Shown: positions 1 to 7,474 of the stretch, piece by piece
How the letters are laid out: every line of letters begins with the position of its first letter
Numbering within the stretch: position 1 is the first letter of the stretch
NCBI GenBank assembly: GCA_029263395.1
Contig: JAJCXO010000054.1
Location: 1-42,926, forward strand
DNA: 42,926 nt
Source of the DNA: Acidobacteriota bacterium
GTDB lineage: Bacteria; Acidobacteriota; Thermoanaerobaculia; Multivoradales; J023
Reading direction: 5' to 3'
Program-made: the position numbers and the translations under genes
Notes under the pieces: generated by a model
What the model was told of the DNA's origin: nothing
The model's database searches: none
What the model saw: the letters and a program-made list of their open reading frames with translations, nothing else

Positions 1-858
1 TGCAAAAGGTCCGCTGTCGAAGATACGCAGCCAGCCCTTCTTCGTAGTCAGATCGCCCATGGCCTTGGCGGTACGGGACAAGCCGTTGAGTCCGAAGTTA
101 TTTGCGAAGTTGGCGTAGGGCGCCTCTCTCTGGTTGGTGACGTAGAACTTGAGCGCACCGCGCGTGGCCTGCGCGGGATCACCTGCGGTGGCGTCACCAA
201 ACGAGAGCATTCGGTGTTTCGCCTTCTTGATGCCGGCTCGAGCTGCAGCCAGCTGTTCGTCGCTCAGCGTCCACTGCGCCTGGTCTTGCACTCGGAACGC
301 GTCGTTGTTCTTGGTCACGTTGACGTGTCGAGGCCATTGACCCTTCCACACCGGATCTAATCCGAGCCACGGCAGCTGTGCTTGGTCCACGGCGACGTGG
401 GCGATGCGGTCTTGGTGTAGAACCTCATCGAGAGCCTTGCGGCTCTTAGTGGCGCTGCCGCTTTCGAAGCGCTCCGGGGTGATGCCGGCGTGCTCCAATG
501 CCCGATCGACCACCGGACCCGGCAGAGAAAAACTACGGCAGGTCATGGTCAACACCGGCGCGACGTTCTTATATTGAAAGATGAAGCTCATGAAGCCGGT
601 CCCACCGGACAGTCCGAATAGCCGCGTCTCGGTGAAGGGTTCGCCGGTCCCAGGGTCGACGATGCCAGCGTGCCGGAGCGACATAGCCAGGGCACCTAGG
701 TCTGTGAGAATGGTCGCTGCTGGTACGGTCCCAGCTGCTGGAGCGTCGGCGGTGAGGTCAGTTTTTTTGAGCAAGGCTAGCCGCGCCGCTGCGTAGCGTT
801 CTCCGGTTTTGGCCATTCGAGCGCGCACGCGCGACTTGAAACTTGACTGCTGTGTCAT
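1..858 (-). CDS. BtrH-N / DUF4872-like protein, 3' end cut by window edge
   Basis: This open frame runs 286 codons without a stop from an ATG at 858 to the window edge, so the C-terminus is missing. The start is supported by a purine-rich GAGGAAGAG just upstream on the minus strand. The N-terminus (residues 1-30) is basic and helical (RARMAKTGERYAAARLALL). Around residue 80 the stretch LFGLSGGTGFMSFIF resembles the glycine-rich core of the BtrH N-terminal domain, an acyltransferase/peptidase-like fold first seen in butirosin biosynthesis. The later part (WTLSDEQLAAARAGIKKAKH) resembles DUF4872, the usual partner domain. The conserved Cys expected shortly before the GG motif in BtrH was not seen, so activity is uncertain. 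Function unknown; it lies outside the transposon scraps that begin at about 940. Confidence 0.6.
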   Translation of the reverse strand, partial: MTQQSSFKSRVRARMAKTGERYAAARLALLKKTDLTADAPAAGTVPAATILTDLGALAMSLRHAGIVDPGTGEPFTETRLFGLSGGTGFMSFIFQYKNVAPVLTMTCRSFSLPGPVVDRALEHAGITPERFESGSATKSRKALDEVLHQDRIAHVAVDQAQLPWLGLDPVWKGQWPRHVNVTKNNDAFRVQDQAQWTLSDEQLAAARAGIKKAKHRMLSFGDATAGDPAQATRGALKFYVTNQREAPYANFANNFGLNGLSRTAKAMGDLTTKKGWLRIFDSGPFA

Positions 859-937
859 GACATCTCTTCCTCTGATCGCATGAGTACAACTGAAGTCGCC
901 CCCCTCAACTGTGCTCATGGTCTGAGACTAAAGATTG

Positions 938-1149
938 TCAGACATCTGGTGCTGGAGAAGTCGTTGCTTCCCTTTGCTCCTGCGAGAGGCCTCGGGGCGA
1001 GAGGCCTGAAGGAGTTGGGCGCTCAGCGCGGCCGCCAGCAGAAACCCTAACATCGACCGCCGGAGTGATGCAAGGGTGGTCCATGACCCGCCGGCTTCGA
1101 ATCGATCCCAGATCTGTTCGTGGTCTTCGTTGCTCCAATGAACGCCCAT
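938..1149 (-). pseudogene. IS30-type transposase N-terminal remnant
   Basis: Reading the minus strand from 1149, the peptide GVHWSNEDHEQIWDRFEAGG followed by SWTTLA resembles the N-terminal helix-turn-helix region of IS30-family transposases. Downstream the frame breaks: a second frame carries RGLSQEQREA, which looks like the following IS30 segment. No catalytic DDE domain is present nearby. It abuts the Tn3 fragment at 1172 on the opposite strand. The assignment rests on short similarity and is tentative. Confidence 0.35.
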
Positions 1150-1171
1150 CACAACACCACCAATTCTCAAT

Positions 1172-1270
1172 GCCCGGCACTCGCCGAAGTACTTTGGGCT
1201 GAAGAAGGGCGTCGTCTCCTACACGTTGGTGGCCAACCACGTCCCGGTCAATGCCGAGATCATCGGCGCC
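1172..1270 (+). pseudogene. Tn3-family transposase fragment (catalytic domain)
   Basis: Thirty-three codons in one plus-strand frame read ARHSPKYFGLKKGVVSYTLV and then ANHVPVNAEIIGA. This is a hallmark block of Tn3-family TnpA, part of the central catalytic domain around the first conserved Asp. The frame is lost immediately after 1270; another frame then encodes a 26-residue tail (AIDLEPIIEELAKVPIEELR) of unknown origin ending near 1358. A C-terminal TnpA scrap in the same orientation lies at 2454-2569, so both may derive from one destroyed element. It is a different subtype from the intact TnpA at 3411-6422. Confidence 0.8.
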
Positions 1271-1489
1271 CGAGTTTGGCAAAAGAACGAAAGCGATCGA
1301 TTTGGAGCCGATTATTGAGGAATTGGCGAAGGTGCCCATTGAGGAGCTACGAGGCTGATAATTCCTGGAATATACCTTTTCGGGGGGATGGGCAAAAATC
1401 CTCGCCAACCTTGTTTCGACACGCTCAAACCAACTTCCACGCACCCGATCGGCGTGCTCGTGCAAACTTGAGAGGGCCGTTCGGTTTTT

Positions 1490-2221
1490 TCAGGTGGACG
1501 GTTCTACGCAGACAACGTAGGCCTGCCATTCATATTTGGCCCAACCCGAGTACCGAGAAATTTCGTCAAAGAAACTGTTCCAGTAGCTGTAGCTAGAACC
1601 GCTACTGGTGACGTTGCTCCACCAGATCCCTCTGACTGGCTTCTTGCAGGTCTCAGGGCATTCGTCGTAGCCGGCTACTGCCAGGTTGGAGTCCGTACTA
1701 GCACGGTCGTATGCCTGGTTCTCGGCCGCAGACTCCGCTATTGCCTTCGAGGTACTCCTACCTGATGTCGTCGTCTTGCCTTCGCCTGTCAGGTTGGCTT
1801 CAACTCCGCCACAACTGACGTCGAAGATTTCTGTCCCGATATAGGCGAATCCTCCAGCGGTCGGGTTGGGGAGAAACGCCACGATGGCATCGTCCTTATA
1901 GGCCGTTGCACCGTGGGATGCCAGCAACTCCCAATGATCAGTGTGGAGATAGATAGTGACATCACCTTCCGTCATCCAGCGAACCTCTGTAGGTTCCTGT
2001 GCAAACGGCAAGACAATGGCCGTCGGCCCGCCCAGCTCTTGCATGAAGCTCGGCGTCTCTTCCGAAATCTTCAGGATGTCGTACCAGAAATCTTCTCCGA
2101 TATCCTCTTCCGGCCACTCCGAAGCACTTGCAGTGTAAGCACACATAAGCATCACAACGAAGATGGTGGTCATGGTGAAGAACACCTTGTGACGAATAGG
2201 GGTAGATTGAACGTTGATCAT
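1490..2221 (-). CDS. Hypothetical secreted protein, 243 aa
   Basis: The ATG at 2221 is preferred over upstream starts because AAAGGATC lies 9-10 bases before it and it places a clean signal peptide at the N-terminus (basic RHK, then FFTMTTIFVVMLM, cleavage after ASA near residue 30). The mature protein is acidic, rich in Trp, Ser and Tyr, and has a few scattered Cys (CGG, CPETC, VVCVE) that could form disulfides. No known domain was recognised. It sits between two fragments of a Tn3 transposase in the opposite orientation, so it may be cargo or a gene into which the transposon material fell. Base composition is lower in GC than the genes after 14 kb. Confidence 0.6.
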   Translation of the reverse strand: MINVQSTPIRHKVFFTMTTIFVVMLMCAYTASASEWPEEDIGEDFWYDILKISEETPSFMQELGGPTAIVLPFAQEPTEVRWMTEGDVTIYLHTDHWELLASHGATAYKDDAIVAFLPNPTAGGFAYIGTEIFDVSCGGVEANLTGEGKTTTSGRSTSKAIAESAAENQAYDRASTDSNLAVAGYDECPETCKKPVRGIWWSNVTSSGSSYSYWNSFFDEISRYSGWAKYEWQAYVVCVEPST

Positions 2222-2370
2222 CTTGGGTTGATCCTTTTTTTGATGTGTCCATGGTTGAGGCATTGGCAAGAGCCATTCCTCGTTCTTCACAGGACCAAAA
2301 TACGCAGGTTCCATGCCAATCGCAGGAAGCCTTCCTGCCGTGGTTGGAAGACGGAAATCTCATTTCGCAA

Positions 2371-2396
2371 TGAGACAACATGAGACAACATGAGAC
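2371..2396. repeat. 10-bp direct repeat, 2.6 copies
   Basis: The unit TGAGACAACA is repeated in tandem and ends with TGAGAC. It lies upstream of the secreted-protein gene. One of several short tandem duplications in the window. Confidence 0.8.
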
Positions 2397-2453
2397 GTTT
2401 TAGAAATTTGCCCAGCTGGCCCTTCGGCCCCCCAGTTGCGAAAACTTACTGTA

Positions 2454-2569
2454 GCGAATTGGCCGATTGAATCTGCTGCTCTCGGCGAATTTCATATCAG
2501 CCCTATCACCTGGAACAACATCCCCCTCTATGGCGAGTACGTGCTCGAACACGGCCTCGTTCGACTTTG
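2454..2569 (+). pseudogene. Tn3-family transposase C-terminal remnant
   Basis: A plus-strand frame ending in TGA at 2567-2569 reads HISPITWNNIPLYGEYVL followed by EHGLVRL. This matches the C-terminal signature of Tn3 TnpA, where an S-P-x-x-W/Y-x-x-I-N-x-x-G-x-Y block precedes the stop (compare the intact copy here: LSPLRYEHINLHGRYHF). There is no start codon or upstream catalytic domain in frame. It is separated by about 1.2 kb from the central fragment at 1172-1270, somewhat more than the roughly 0.84 kb expected in an intact gene, with the gene at 1490-2221 lying between. Confidence 0.65.
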
Positions 2570-2744
2570 AATCGTCTTATTAGGTGACATTTACGCACGA
2601 ATCTTCGCGATACCCTTACCTGTAGGCAATACCAGGGAATCCCTTTCCTTGGCACCCAGACGGAGAATAAACGTGGCCATCGAGCCGTGAGGACCAACAA
2701 TCTGGGGTTGATGGCCTGCCGGCAGAAGCTGCACATAGTCCTGA

Positions 2745-2766
2745 TTTGGCCCCATATGACAGCTTC
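2745..2766. repeat. 22-bp repeat shared with 13332-13353 (inverted)
   Basis: The reverse complement of this stretch (GAAGCTGTCATATGGGGCCA, then AA) matches 13332-13353 at 21 of 22 bases. The two copies face each other across about 10.6 kb of mobile-element-rich DNA, and the distal copy lies 25 bp from the resolvase remnant. Confidence 0.6.
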
Positions 2767-2923
2767 CTTGTCACTGGGCCATTCCTACTGGGACCCCGGA
2801 TCCAGCCTGTTGTCGGCGTCCAGCGAATCAAGGGTGGCAAAAACCTCTCTCGCAAGAGAATTCGGATCCCGCCTTGTTTCTGACGTGCTGGGTTGACCGA
2901 ATCGGCCCAGTGACAAGGAAGCT
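2761..2923. repeat. 20-bp perfect inverted repeat with 123-bp loop
   Basis: Positions 2761-2780 (AGCTTCCTTGTCACTGGGCC) and 2904-2923 are exact reverse complements. The loop begins directly with a truncated Tn3-like terminus. It could be the footprint of a small inserted or inverted segment. Confidence 0.75.
2780..2797 (+). repeat. Truncated copy of the Tn3-family terminal repeat
   Basis: These 18 bases match the outermost 18 bases of the right inverted repeat of the intact element (6546-6563) with one mismatch. The inner part of the repeat is gone. This suggests an earlier insertion of a related element. Confidence 0.6.
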
Positions 2924-3105
2924 GGGGTAGCGGGGGCATTCGTGTAAAAAGTAGCGGTCTGAGAGGCGCTTGAAGAGGTCAATCGGGACCAGCGGGGCCT
3001 CGGTACATTGTTGGCCCGATCCTAGCGACGCGACCATCAGGGGCCACTCGGTCTGTTCGAGCTCGATATGGAGGAAGCATCCCGCTGCCGGTCGCTGCCT
3101 GAACC

Positions 3106-3135
3106 TGTCTCAAGAAACGTTCGTTTTTCGGGACA
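3106..3135. other. Resolvase-site-like 30-bp imperfect palindrome
   Basis: The site begins TGTCTC and ends GGGACA around an A/T-rich centre. It has the same outline and length as 13980-14009, which lies upstream of a serine resolvase remnant. Serine resolvase crossover sites are palindromes of about 28-30 bp, so this may be an orphan res subsite. Confidence 0.4.
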
Positions 3136-3289
3136 CACTCGGGATCCTCCTCGAGGAGCGCGAGCGCCGCGGTTTCCGTTCTCTCAGAATCCAGTAAACT
3201 CGTCTCGAAAAAGAACATCTCAAGAACCCGTCTAGAGTCGGAGTAAACGCGAATGGGCCGAATGTTGGGTTGGGCTATGCCCGGGGACC

Positions 3290-3328
3290 CTTAGCGTTGG
3301 ATTCTGCTCCGTTACTGTCGAGAACCCC
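3290..3328 (-). repeat. Tn3-type terminal repeat, copy 1 of a tandem pair
   Basis: Read on the minus strand, this 39-bp segment starts GGGGTTCTCGACAGTAACGG and ends CTAAG. GGGG at the outer end, TAAG at the inner end and a 38-42 bp length are typical of Tn3-family inverted repeats. It shares the core CAGTAACGGARCAGAA with the next feature. Confidence 0.5.
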
Positions 3329-3369
3329 TTAATTAACCCTGTTTTCTGTTCCGTTACTGCCCAACCCCC
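3328..3369 (-). repeat. Tn3-type terminal repeat, copy 2 of a tandem pair
   Basis: On the minus strand this 42-bp segment starts GGGGGTTGGGCAGTAACGGA and ends TTAATTAAG. It is directly adjacent to and in the same orientation as copy 1, and lies 6 bp from the left end of the intact element. No matching transposase is left. Confidence 0.5.
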
Positions 3370-3375
3370 GTTTCC

Positions 3376-3414
3376 GGGGTCCCAGTAGTAATGGGACGAA
3401 AACTTTGGTTCTAG
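3376..3414. repeat. Left inverted repeat of the Tn3-family element
   Basis: Exact reverse complement of 6525-6563. The TAG stop codon of tnpA (3411-3413) lies within its innermost bases. Confidence 0.95.
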
Positions 3415-6400
3415 CGGTGTCCGCTCGGCACGCGTAGATCCCGCAGGTTCCCATTCTGGACCTCTTCCGGCAGGCCAAAGTGGTATCTGCCATGGAGATT
3501 GATGTGCTCGTACCGCAGCGGCGAAAGGTGATGGAGATCGGCGGGGTCCACAGGAAACCCGTCGCGTTGCAGACTCTCTACCGCTGCGTTCATGTAGACA
3601 GTGTTCCATAGAACGATAGCGTTCAACACCAGACCAAGAGCCCCGAGTTGATCCTCCTGCCCTTCGCGGTAGGGTTGGCGCAGTTCGCCGCGTTTGCCGT
3701 GAAAGAGCGAACGTGACAACTGGTGGCGTTCCTCGCTGCGGTTGATCTGAGTAAGAACTCGACGTCGATAGGCTTCGATGTCGATGAACCTCAACAGGTG
3801 AAGGGTCTTAGGGATGCGCCCATACTCTGCAATGGCACGCCCCAGGGCAGTCGGTCGGCCGCCAGCCTGGAGGGCACGGATGAGCTGGGAAGCGCTCGAG
3901 GTTCCGAGGAGCAGGGAGCCGCCCACGCGAAGCAGATCGTCCCAGTGGGCTGCAATCCGCTGTGTATTGATGCGATGGCGCGCGAGTTGGTCAAACGGAC
4001 CATAGTCCGGCTGGCTCTCCATGCGCCAGAATCGGGCGGAACCGACATCCGCCAAGCGCGGAGAGAACTGATATCCGAGGAGCCGAAAGAGTCCGAAGAC
4101 CAAATCGCTGTAGGCGGCGGAATCGGTCATGATCTCAAGCGGTCTCAAGCTCGTATCATGCTCGAGCAAGCCATCGAGAATGAAGGTGGAGTCGCGTAGG
4201 GTTCCTGGGATGACGATGCCGTGGAATCCTGTGTACTGGTCACTCATGAAGTTGTAATAGGTGACACCACGACCGGGTCCGAAGTATTTGGGGTTTGGTC
4301 CTGCATGAAGAGATCGTACTGGGACAACGAAGCGTAGTCCGTCCGCGGAAGCGACCTCGCCCCCACCCCAGTGCTGAACCAAGGGAATCGTCGTCTGATG
4401 CTCAACGAGCCTGGCGTTGGCTGCTCGCAAAGTGTCTGACCGCATGTAGTTCTGCTCGATCCAGCTGAGTCGATCGGGACTCAGAGCAGAACTCTCTGCC
4501 GAAGCGACGGGCTCGAAGCCGAGGTTGCAGGCTTCAGCGATGAGGACAGCGCAGACGCTGGTGGGAAGTTCCTTGACGCGGGAACGCGCCTGGCTCGCAT
4601 GTGTGAACTCTTGAGTGAAGCCTGTCCAAACATCCACCTCGAGAAGGACATCGGGTAAGTCCACCGCAGGCAACCGGCCAGCCACTGCCGTCCTCAGCGC
4701 TAGGAGACTCTCCGTCTCCTCAACGGCTTCCAGCCGGGAGAGGACGAGCCGAGACTTGGCACCCTGATCTTCGAAGCGCACTGCCGTGTTCTCAGGCAAG
4801 CGAGCGGCCGTCTGGCAATAGGCCTCGTGGAGTTCCCTCCTGAGCGAGGCGATCGTCGCCTCGGGCGAAGGATCGTGCCCAAGGCTGCGACTTACTCGTG
4901 CTCTGTTGGAAGCCCAGGCTTCGTCATCAAGCAGAAGGTTTCTAGGGTCACCCCAACGCCGGCTTCCGCGAACGAAGAGATCCCGACGACGGAAGCGCTC
5001 CCGGATCTGCTCGGTGAGGTACAGGGTGTAAGCACGGCGATCGATGGTCCCGTCTTTCCGCAGGGTGAGCCGGCGCCATGCTGGGGGAATCCCTTCCAGC
5101 GGCACTTCGTCGGCAAGTACTCGGCGACGCCCTTCGAGCTTGCTCCAGGCTGCGACAGCGTTGAGCAGCGGACTTGACCCTTGCAGAGTTTCCAAGGGAA
5201 TCGTCTCGAGGAAGGACGGAAGGAACTGACGGACGGTGCGATACCGCTTGAGAAGATCTTCGTAGTGGCGGCCATCGGAGGCTTGCGTCAGCTCTCGGAC
5301 CTCTCCCACAGCCTGCTGCAGGCGCTCTGCGGAGAGCCGGTCGAAGAGCGTGGCCTGAAGGCTCTTCAAATCGCGGTGGGGTGAATCGAGCAAGAACTCG
5401 ACCGCAATACTCAGATCCAAGGCCGCTCGGTCGAGTCGTTTGAGTGTACGGAGGCGTTCGGTTTGGTTCGTGCGTTTAGCTCGTGACAGGAGCTGTCCCA
5501 CCAGTTGATCGAAGAGGTCGATGACGTCGTCGGTCGCCTGGACCTCAAGGACACTTGCAAACGCTAATAGCGTCGCCACGCGTCGCTTGGGCTGCAGGCG
5601 CTCGACAGTCTGTGCTCGAGCGGCTGTCGCATACCGAGCCAGTGCCGCGAATCTACTGGAGGGAATTGTAGAGAGGTCTAAGTCCCCAACGCCTATGGCT
5701 CGCACTTCCTCCAGCCGCCTGAGAGCATTCAAGAGACCTCGAGCGCTGAGGTTCGTCGGCGAACGTCGAAGACGATCGAGATCAGAGAGGTGACTGCCAG
5801 AGACCTCGACCAATGCCTCGAGGCGCTGGCGCTGCTCTGGGCTGGGCAGCCGGCTCAGGATACTCCAGAGACGCACCGCCGCCCGGTCGCGGACTCGACC
5901 TACAAGCCGCGCCAGCGTCGAGATGCCCGGCAGGAGTATCTTCGACTCCACAAGCCGAGCGATCGATAGATCGAAGAGGACGCTTGGGCGTTCGGCGCTG
6001 ATCCAAGCTCGGGCATAGAGCCAACGCAGGAAGCGAAAATGCACCAAGGGATTCTGGAACTCACGGTAGCCAAACCGCTCACGGATCTCACGAATGTGTG
6101 CCCAGCGGGTCTGCCCGGTGCCATACCCCGAAAGAGTCCGATGCGGCTGAGAGATTCCCAGTTGGTGGGCGGTGTACTCCAGCACCCCGCGAGGTACCTG
6201 GCTCGGTTCCGACAGGAACGTACCCAGGAAGCGAACTGTCCCGAGCTGAAGCGCGAAACCTAGCCGAGCTCGCCAACTACGGCGCACAGCGATGACCGAG
6301 TGATCGGCCTCATCGAAGTGGAAGAAGCGAGCCAGTTGGTCTTCGGTCAACTCTCCCGCAAAGTGACCGTAGGTACGTTCTTGGTCCGGCGTAACGAAAT

Positions 6401-6422
6401 GGGCGGCCATGACGGAAGTCAT
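3411..6422 (-). CDS. tnpA: Tn3-family transposase TnpA, 1003 aa
   Basis: DDE transposase catalysing replicative transposition of the element. The length of 1003 residues is normal for the family. The N-terminal half (opening VTPDQERTYGHFAGELTEDQ) matches the DUF4158 DNA-binding region. The C-terminal half holds the DDE_Tnp_Tn3 domain, including a block corresponding to the conserved KYFG...SDQY segment and the Asp in IMTDSAAYSDLVFGLF. The family C-terminal motif LSPLRYEHINLHGRYHF is present, as is the NAIVLWNTVY helix carrying the last acidic residue nearby. The frame is open throughout, so the protein is probably functional. The start at 6422 is 102 bp inside the right inverted repeat; an alternative ATG lies four codons downstream. 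Confidence 0.93.
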   Translation of the reverse strand: MTSVMAAHFVTPDQERTYGHFAGELTEDQLARFFHFDEADHSVIAVRRSWRARLGFALQLGTVRFLGTFLSEPSQVPRGVLEYTAHQLGISQPHRTLSGYGTGQTRWAHIREIRERFGYREFQNPLVHFRFLRWLYARAWISAERPSVLFDLSIARLVESKILLPGISTLARLVGRVRDRAAVRLWSILSRLPSPEQRQRLEALVEVSGSHLSDLDRLRRSPTNLSARGLLNALRRLEEVRAIGVGDLDLSTIPSSRFAALARYATAARAQTVERLQPKRRVATLLAFASVLEVQATDDVIDLFDQLVGQLLSRAKRTNQTERLRTLKRLDRAALDLSIAVEFLLDSPHRDLKSLQATLFDRLSAERLQQAVGEVRELTQASDGRHYEDLLKRYRTVRQFLPSFLETIPLETLQGSSPLLNAVAAWSKLEGRRRVLADEVPLEGIPPAWRRLTLRKDGTIDRRAYTLYLTEQIRERFRRRDLFVRGSRRWGDPRNLLLDDEAWASNRARVSRSLGHDPSPEATIASLRRELHEAYCQTAARLPENTAVRFEDQGAKSRLVLSRLEAVEETESLLALRTAVAGRLPAVDLPDVLLEVDVWTGFTQEFTHASQARSRVKELPTSVCAVLIAEACNLGFEPVASAESSALSPDRLSWIEQNYMRSDTLRAANARLVEHQTTIPLVQHWGGGEVASADGLRFVVPVRSLHAGPNPKYFGPGRGVTYYNFMSDQYTGFHGIVIPGTLRDSTFILDGLLEHDTSLRPLEIMTDSAAYSDLVFGLFRLLGYQFSPRLADVGSARFWRMESQPDYGPFDQLARHRINTQRIAAHWDDLLRVGGSLLLGTSSASQLIRALQAGGRPTALGRAIAEYGRIPKTLHLLRFIDIEAYRRRVLTQINRSEERHQLSRSLFHGKRGELRQPYREGQEDQLGALGLVLNAIVLWNTVYMNAAVESLQRDGFPVDPADLHHLSPLRYEHINLHGRYHFGLPEEVQNGNLRDLRVPSGHR

Positions 6423-6524
6423 TCCCGGAATTCAGAAGAGATCGCATCATTATCTCCCGCAAGCTGGACGAGCTTCCGTCAGGGTTAAATATTTTGCAAG
6501 GAATGACCGCTGCGTCCTGCGATT

Positions 6525-6563
6525 CTAGAACCAAAGTTTTCGTCCCATTACTACTGGGACCCC
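6525..6563. repeat. Right inverted repeat of the Tn3-family element
   Basis: Exact reverse complement of the left repeat at 3376-3414. The base after it begins the ISKra4 transposase remnant. Confidence 0.95.
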
Positions 6564-6890
6564 GAGGACACGTATCCCAAAGCGAGAAAACTCGAGAAGG
6601 CGGTCCGTGAGTTCCGGACCTACATCGAGAACAACGGCAGACTCATCCCGAACTACGGCGAACGCTGGCGACACGGCGACGCCATCTCGACGGCCTTTGT
6701 TGAGTCGAGCGTCAACGCCGTCCTCAACAAGCGATTCCGCAAGAAGCAGCAGATGCAGTGGTCGAAGCGAGGAGCGCACCTCTTGCTCCAGACCCGCACA
6801 CGAGTCCTCAACGGGGAGCTGAGATCACGCTTCCAGCAGTGGTACCCGAACTTCCGTGTGGAGACACAACAGGACCAAGAGGCCGCTTAG
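6564..6890 (+). pseudogene. ISKra4-type transposase C-terminal fragment
   Basis: An open plus-strand frame of 108 codons without a start runs from the Tn3 terminus to TAG at 6888-6890. The peptide contains ISTAFVESSVNAVLNKRF, QQMQWSKRGAHLLLQTRTRV and LRSRFQQWYPNF. This is the conserved C-terminal block of ISKra4-family transposases, including the glutamate-bearing AFVESSVN motif. The 5' part of the gene is not on the other side of the Tn3 element, so an adjacent deletion must have followed the insertion. The stop codon is directly followed by a 24-bp sequence that recurs elsewhere and is probably the terminal repeat of this IS. Confidence 0.75.
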
Positions 6891-6914
6891 TGCCCCACAC
6901 TTTTTTACGCTCTC
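6891..6914 (-). repeat. 24-bp IS terminal repeat, copy 1
   Basis: On the minus strand it starts GAGAGCGTAAAAAAGTGTGG. Identical to 10888-10911 and one mismatch from 13104-13127. It directly follows the stop codon of the ISKra4-type remnant, as expected for the 3' terminal repeat of that element. Confidence 0.75.
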
Positions 6915-7408
6915 GTCGGATCACGGACAGGTCAGCGTAGGCTGTCAGCTCTTGGTAGAGCTTCCCGCCGATCACGAAGGCTCGATGATCCGGTCGGCGG
7001 GTATCAACCCGTGCAGCGCGGACAGTGCCCACACGCTCCACCCTGCCGTCAGCTCGGCCGGTCGATGCTTGCGCCAGGTCGACCAGACCGGACCCTGATA
7101 AATCTCGTCTGCTCCAGCTTGGATGCACTGCAAGCGATCACAACCGCGGTTGTATTGGCTCGCGGCTGATGCTTGGCGCGCAACTCCCTGTGGAGTCGGT
7201 CATCCTCGGTCAGTGGTTCCTTGATTCCCAAGGTCTGGACGAGTGAAGCCGCAACGATTGCGGCGGCAGATTGCCCGCTCTCGGCCGCTGCCTTATCAAG
7301 CGCCGCCTTGACGGGTGGCGGTAGCCTGATGGTCATCCTCGGGTAATCTCTCACCCGTCCACCATTGAGACCGGTAGCAGGTCGGCCAACTCGGCTGATA
7401 TTTCGCAT
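6908..7408 (-). pseudogene. RHH DNA-binding / DUF6884 fusion, two frameshifts
   Basis: The first frame (7408 down to about 7060) gives a ribbon-helix-helix domain (YPRMTIRLPPPVKAALDKAA, residues about 21-60) followed by TTAVVIACSASKLEQTRF, the opening of a DUF6884-type domain. The domain then continues in a second frame as IYQGPVWSTWRKHRPAEL and VWALSALHGLIPADRIIEP, with the family's LSAxHGL and P-D-x-I-x-P signatures, and after a second shift as GGKLYQELTAYADLSVIRR. The gene therefore needs at least two frame changes and ends in the IS repeat at 6891-6914. DUF6884 proteins are found on mobile elements and phages; the function of an RHH fusion is unknown. Probably dead. Confidence 0.6.
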
Positions 7409-7474
7409 CAGCCGAGTCTATCGTATTTGTGCCGCCACCTATTCACGGCGTCGAGCTGGCGGATCTTCTTAACC

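Larger units (their letters stand above)
2570..3289. other. Degraded transposon-derived spacer without an intact gene
   Basis: No convincing gene is present. It holds an inverted repeat (2761-2780 with 2904-2923), a broken Tn3-type terminus (2780-2797) and a resolvase-site-like palindrome (3106-3135). A minus-strand stretch at roughly 2880-3085 reads DLFKRLSDRYFLHECPRYPS in one frame and looks protein-like, but frames are broken on both sides and I could not assign it. Confidence 0.5.
3376..6563 (-). mobile_element. Intact Tn3-family element, 3,188 bp, transposase only
   Basis: The element is bounded by perfect 39-bp inverted repeats (3376-3414 and 6525-6563) beginning GGGGTCCCAGTAGTAATGGG. 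The inner half contains ACGAAAAC, a conserved Tn3 box. It encodes only TnpA, with no resolvase, passenger gene or obvious res site, so in size and content it resembles IS1071-like Tn3-derived insertion sequences. The flanking pentamers differ (TTTCC at left, GAGGA at right), so no 5-bp target duplication is visible; a recombination or deletion after insertion is likely. The right end abuts a truncated ISKra4-type transposase. Confidence 0.9.

Noticed and set aside
938-1465. Long minus-strand open frame (175 codons) overlapping the IS30 and Tn3 scraps
   Set aside because: Its N-terminal two thirds are the antisense of the Tn3 fragment and have no protein-like pattern; only the last part overlaps the IS30-like remnant.
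3371-6568. Target-site duplication of the Tn3 element
   Set aside because: The flanking pentamers TTTCC and GAGGA are not the same; no duplication can be claimed.
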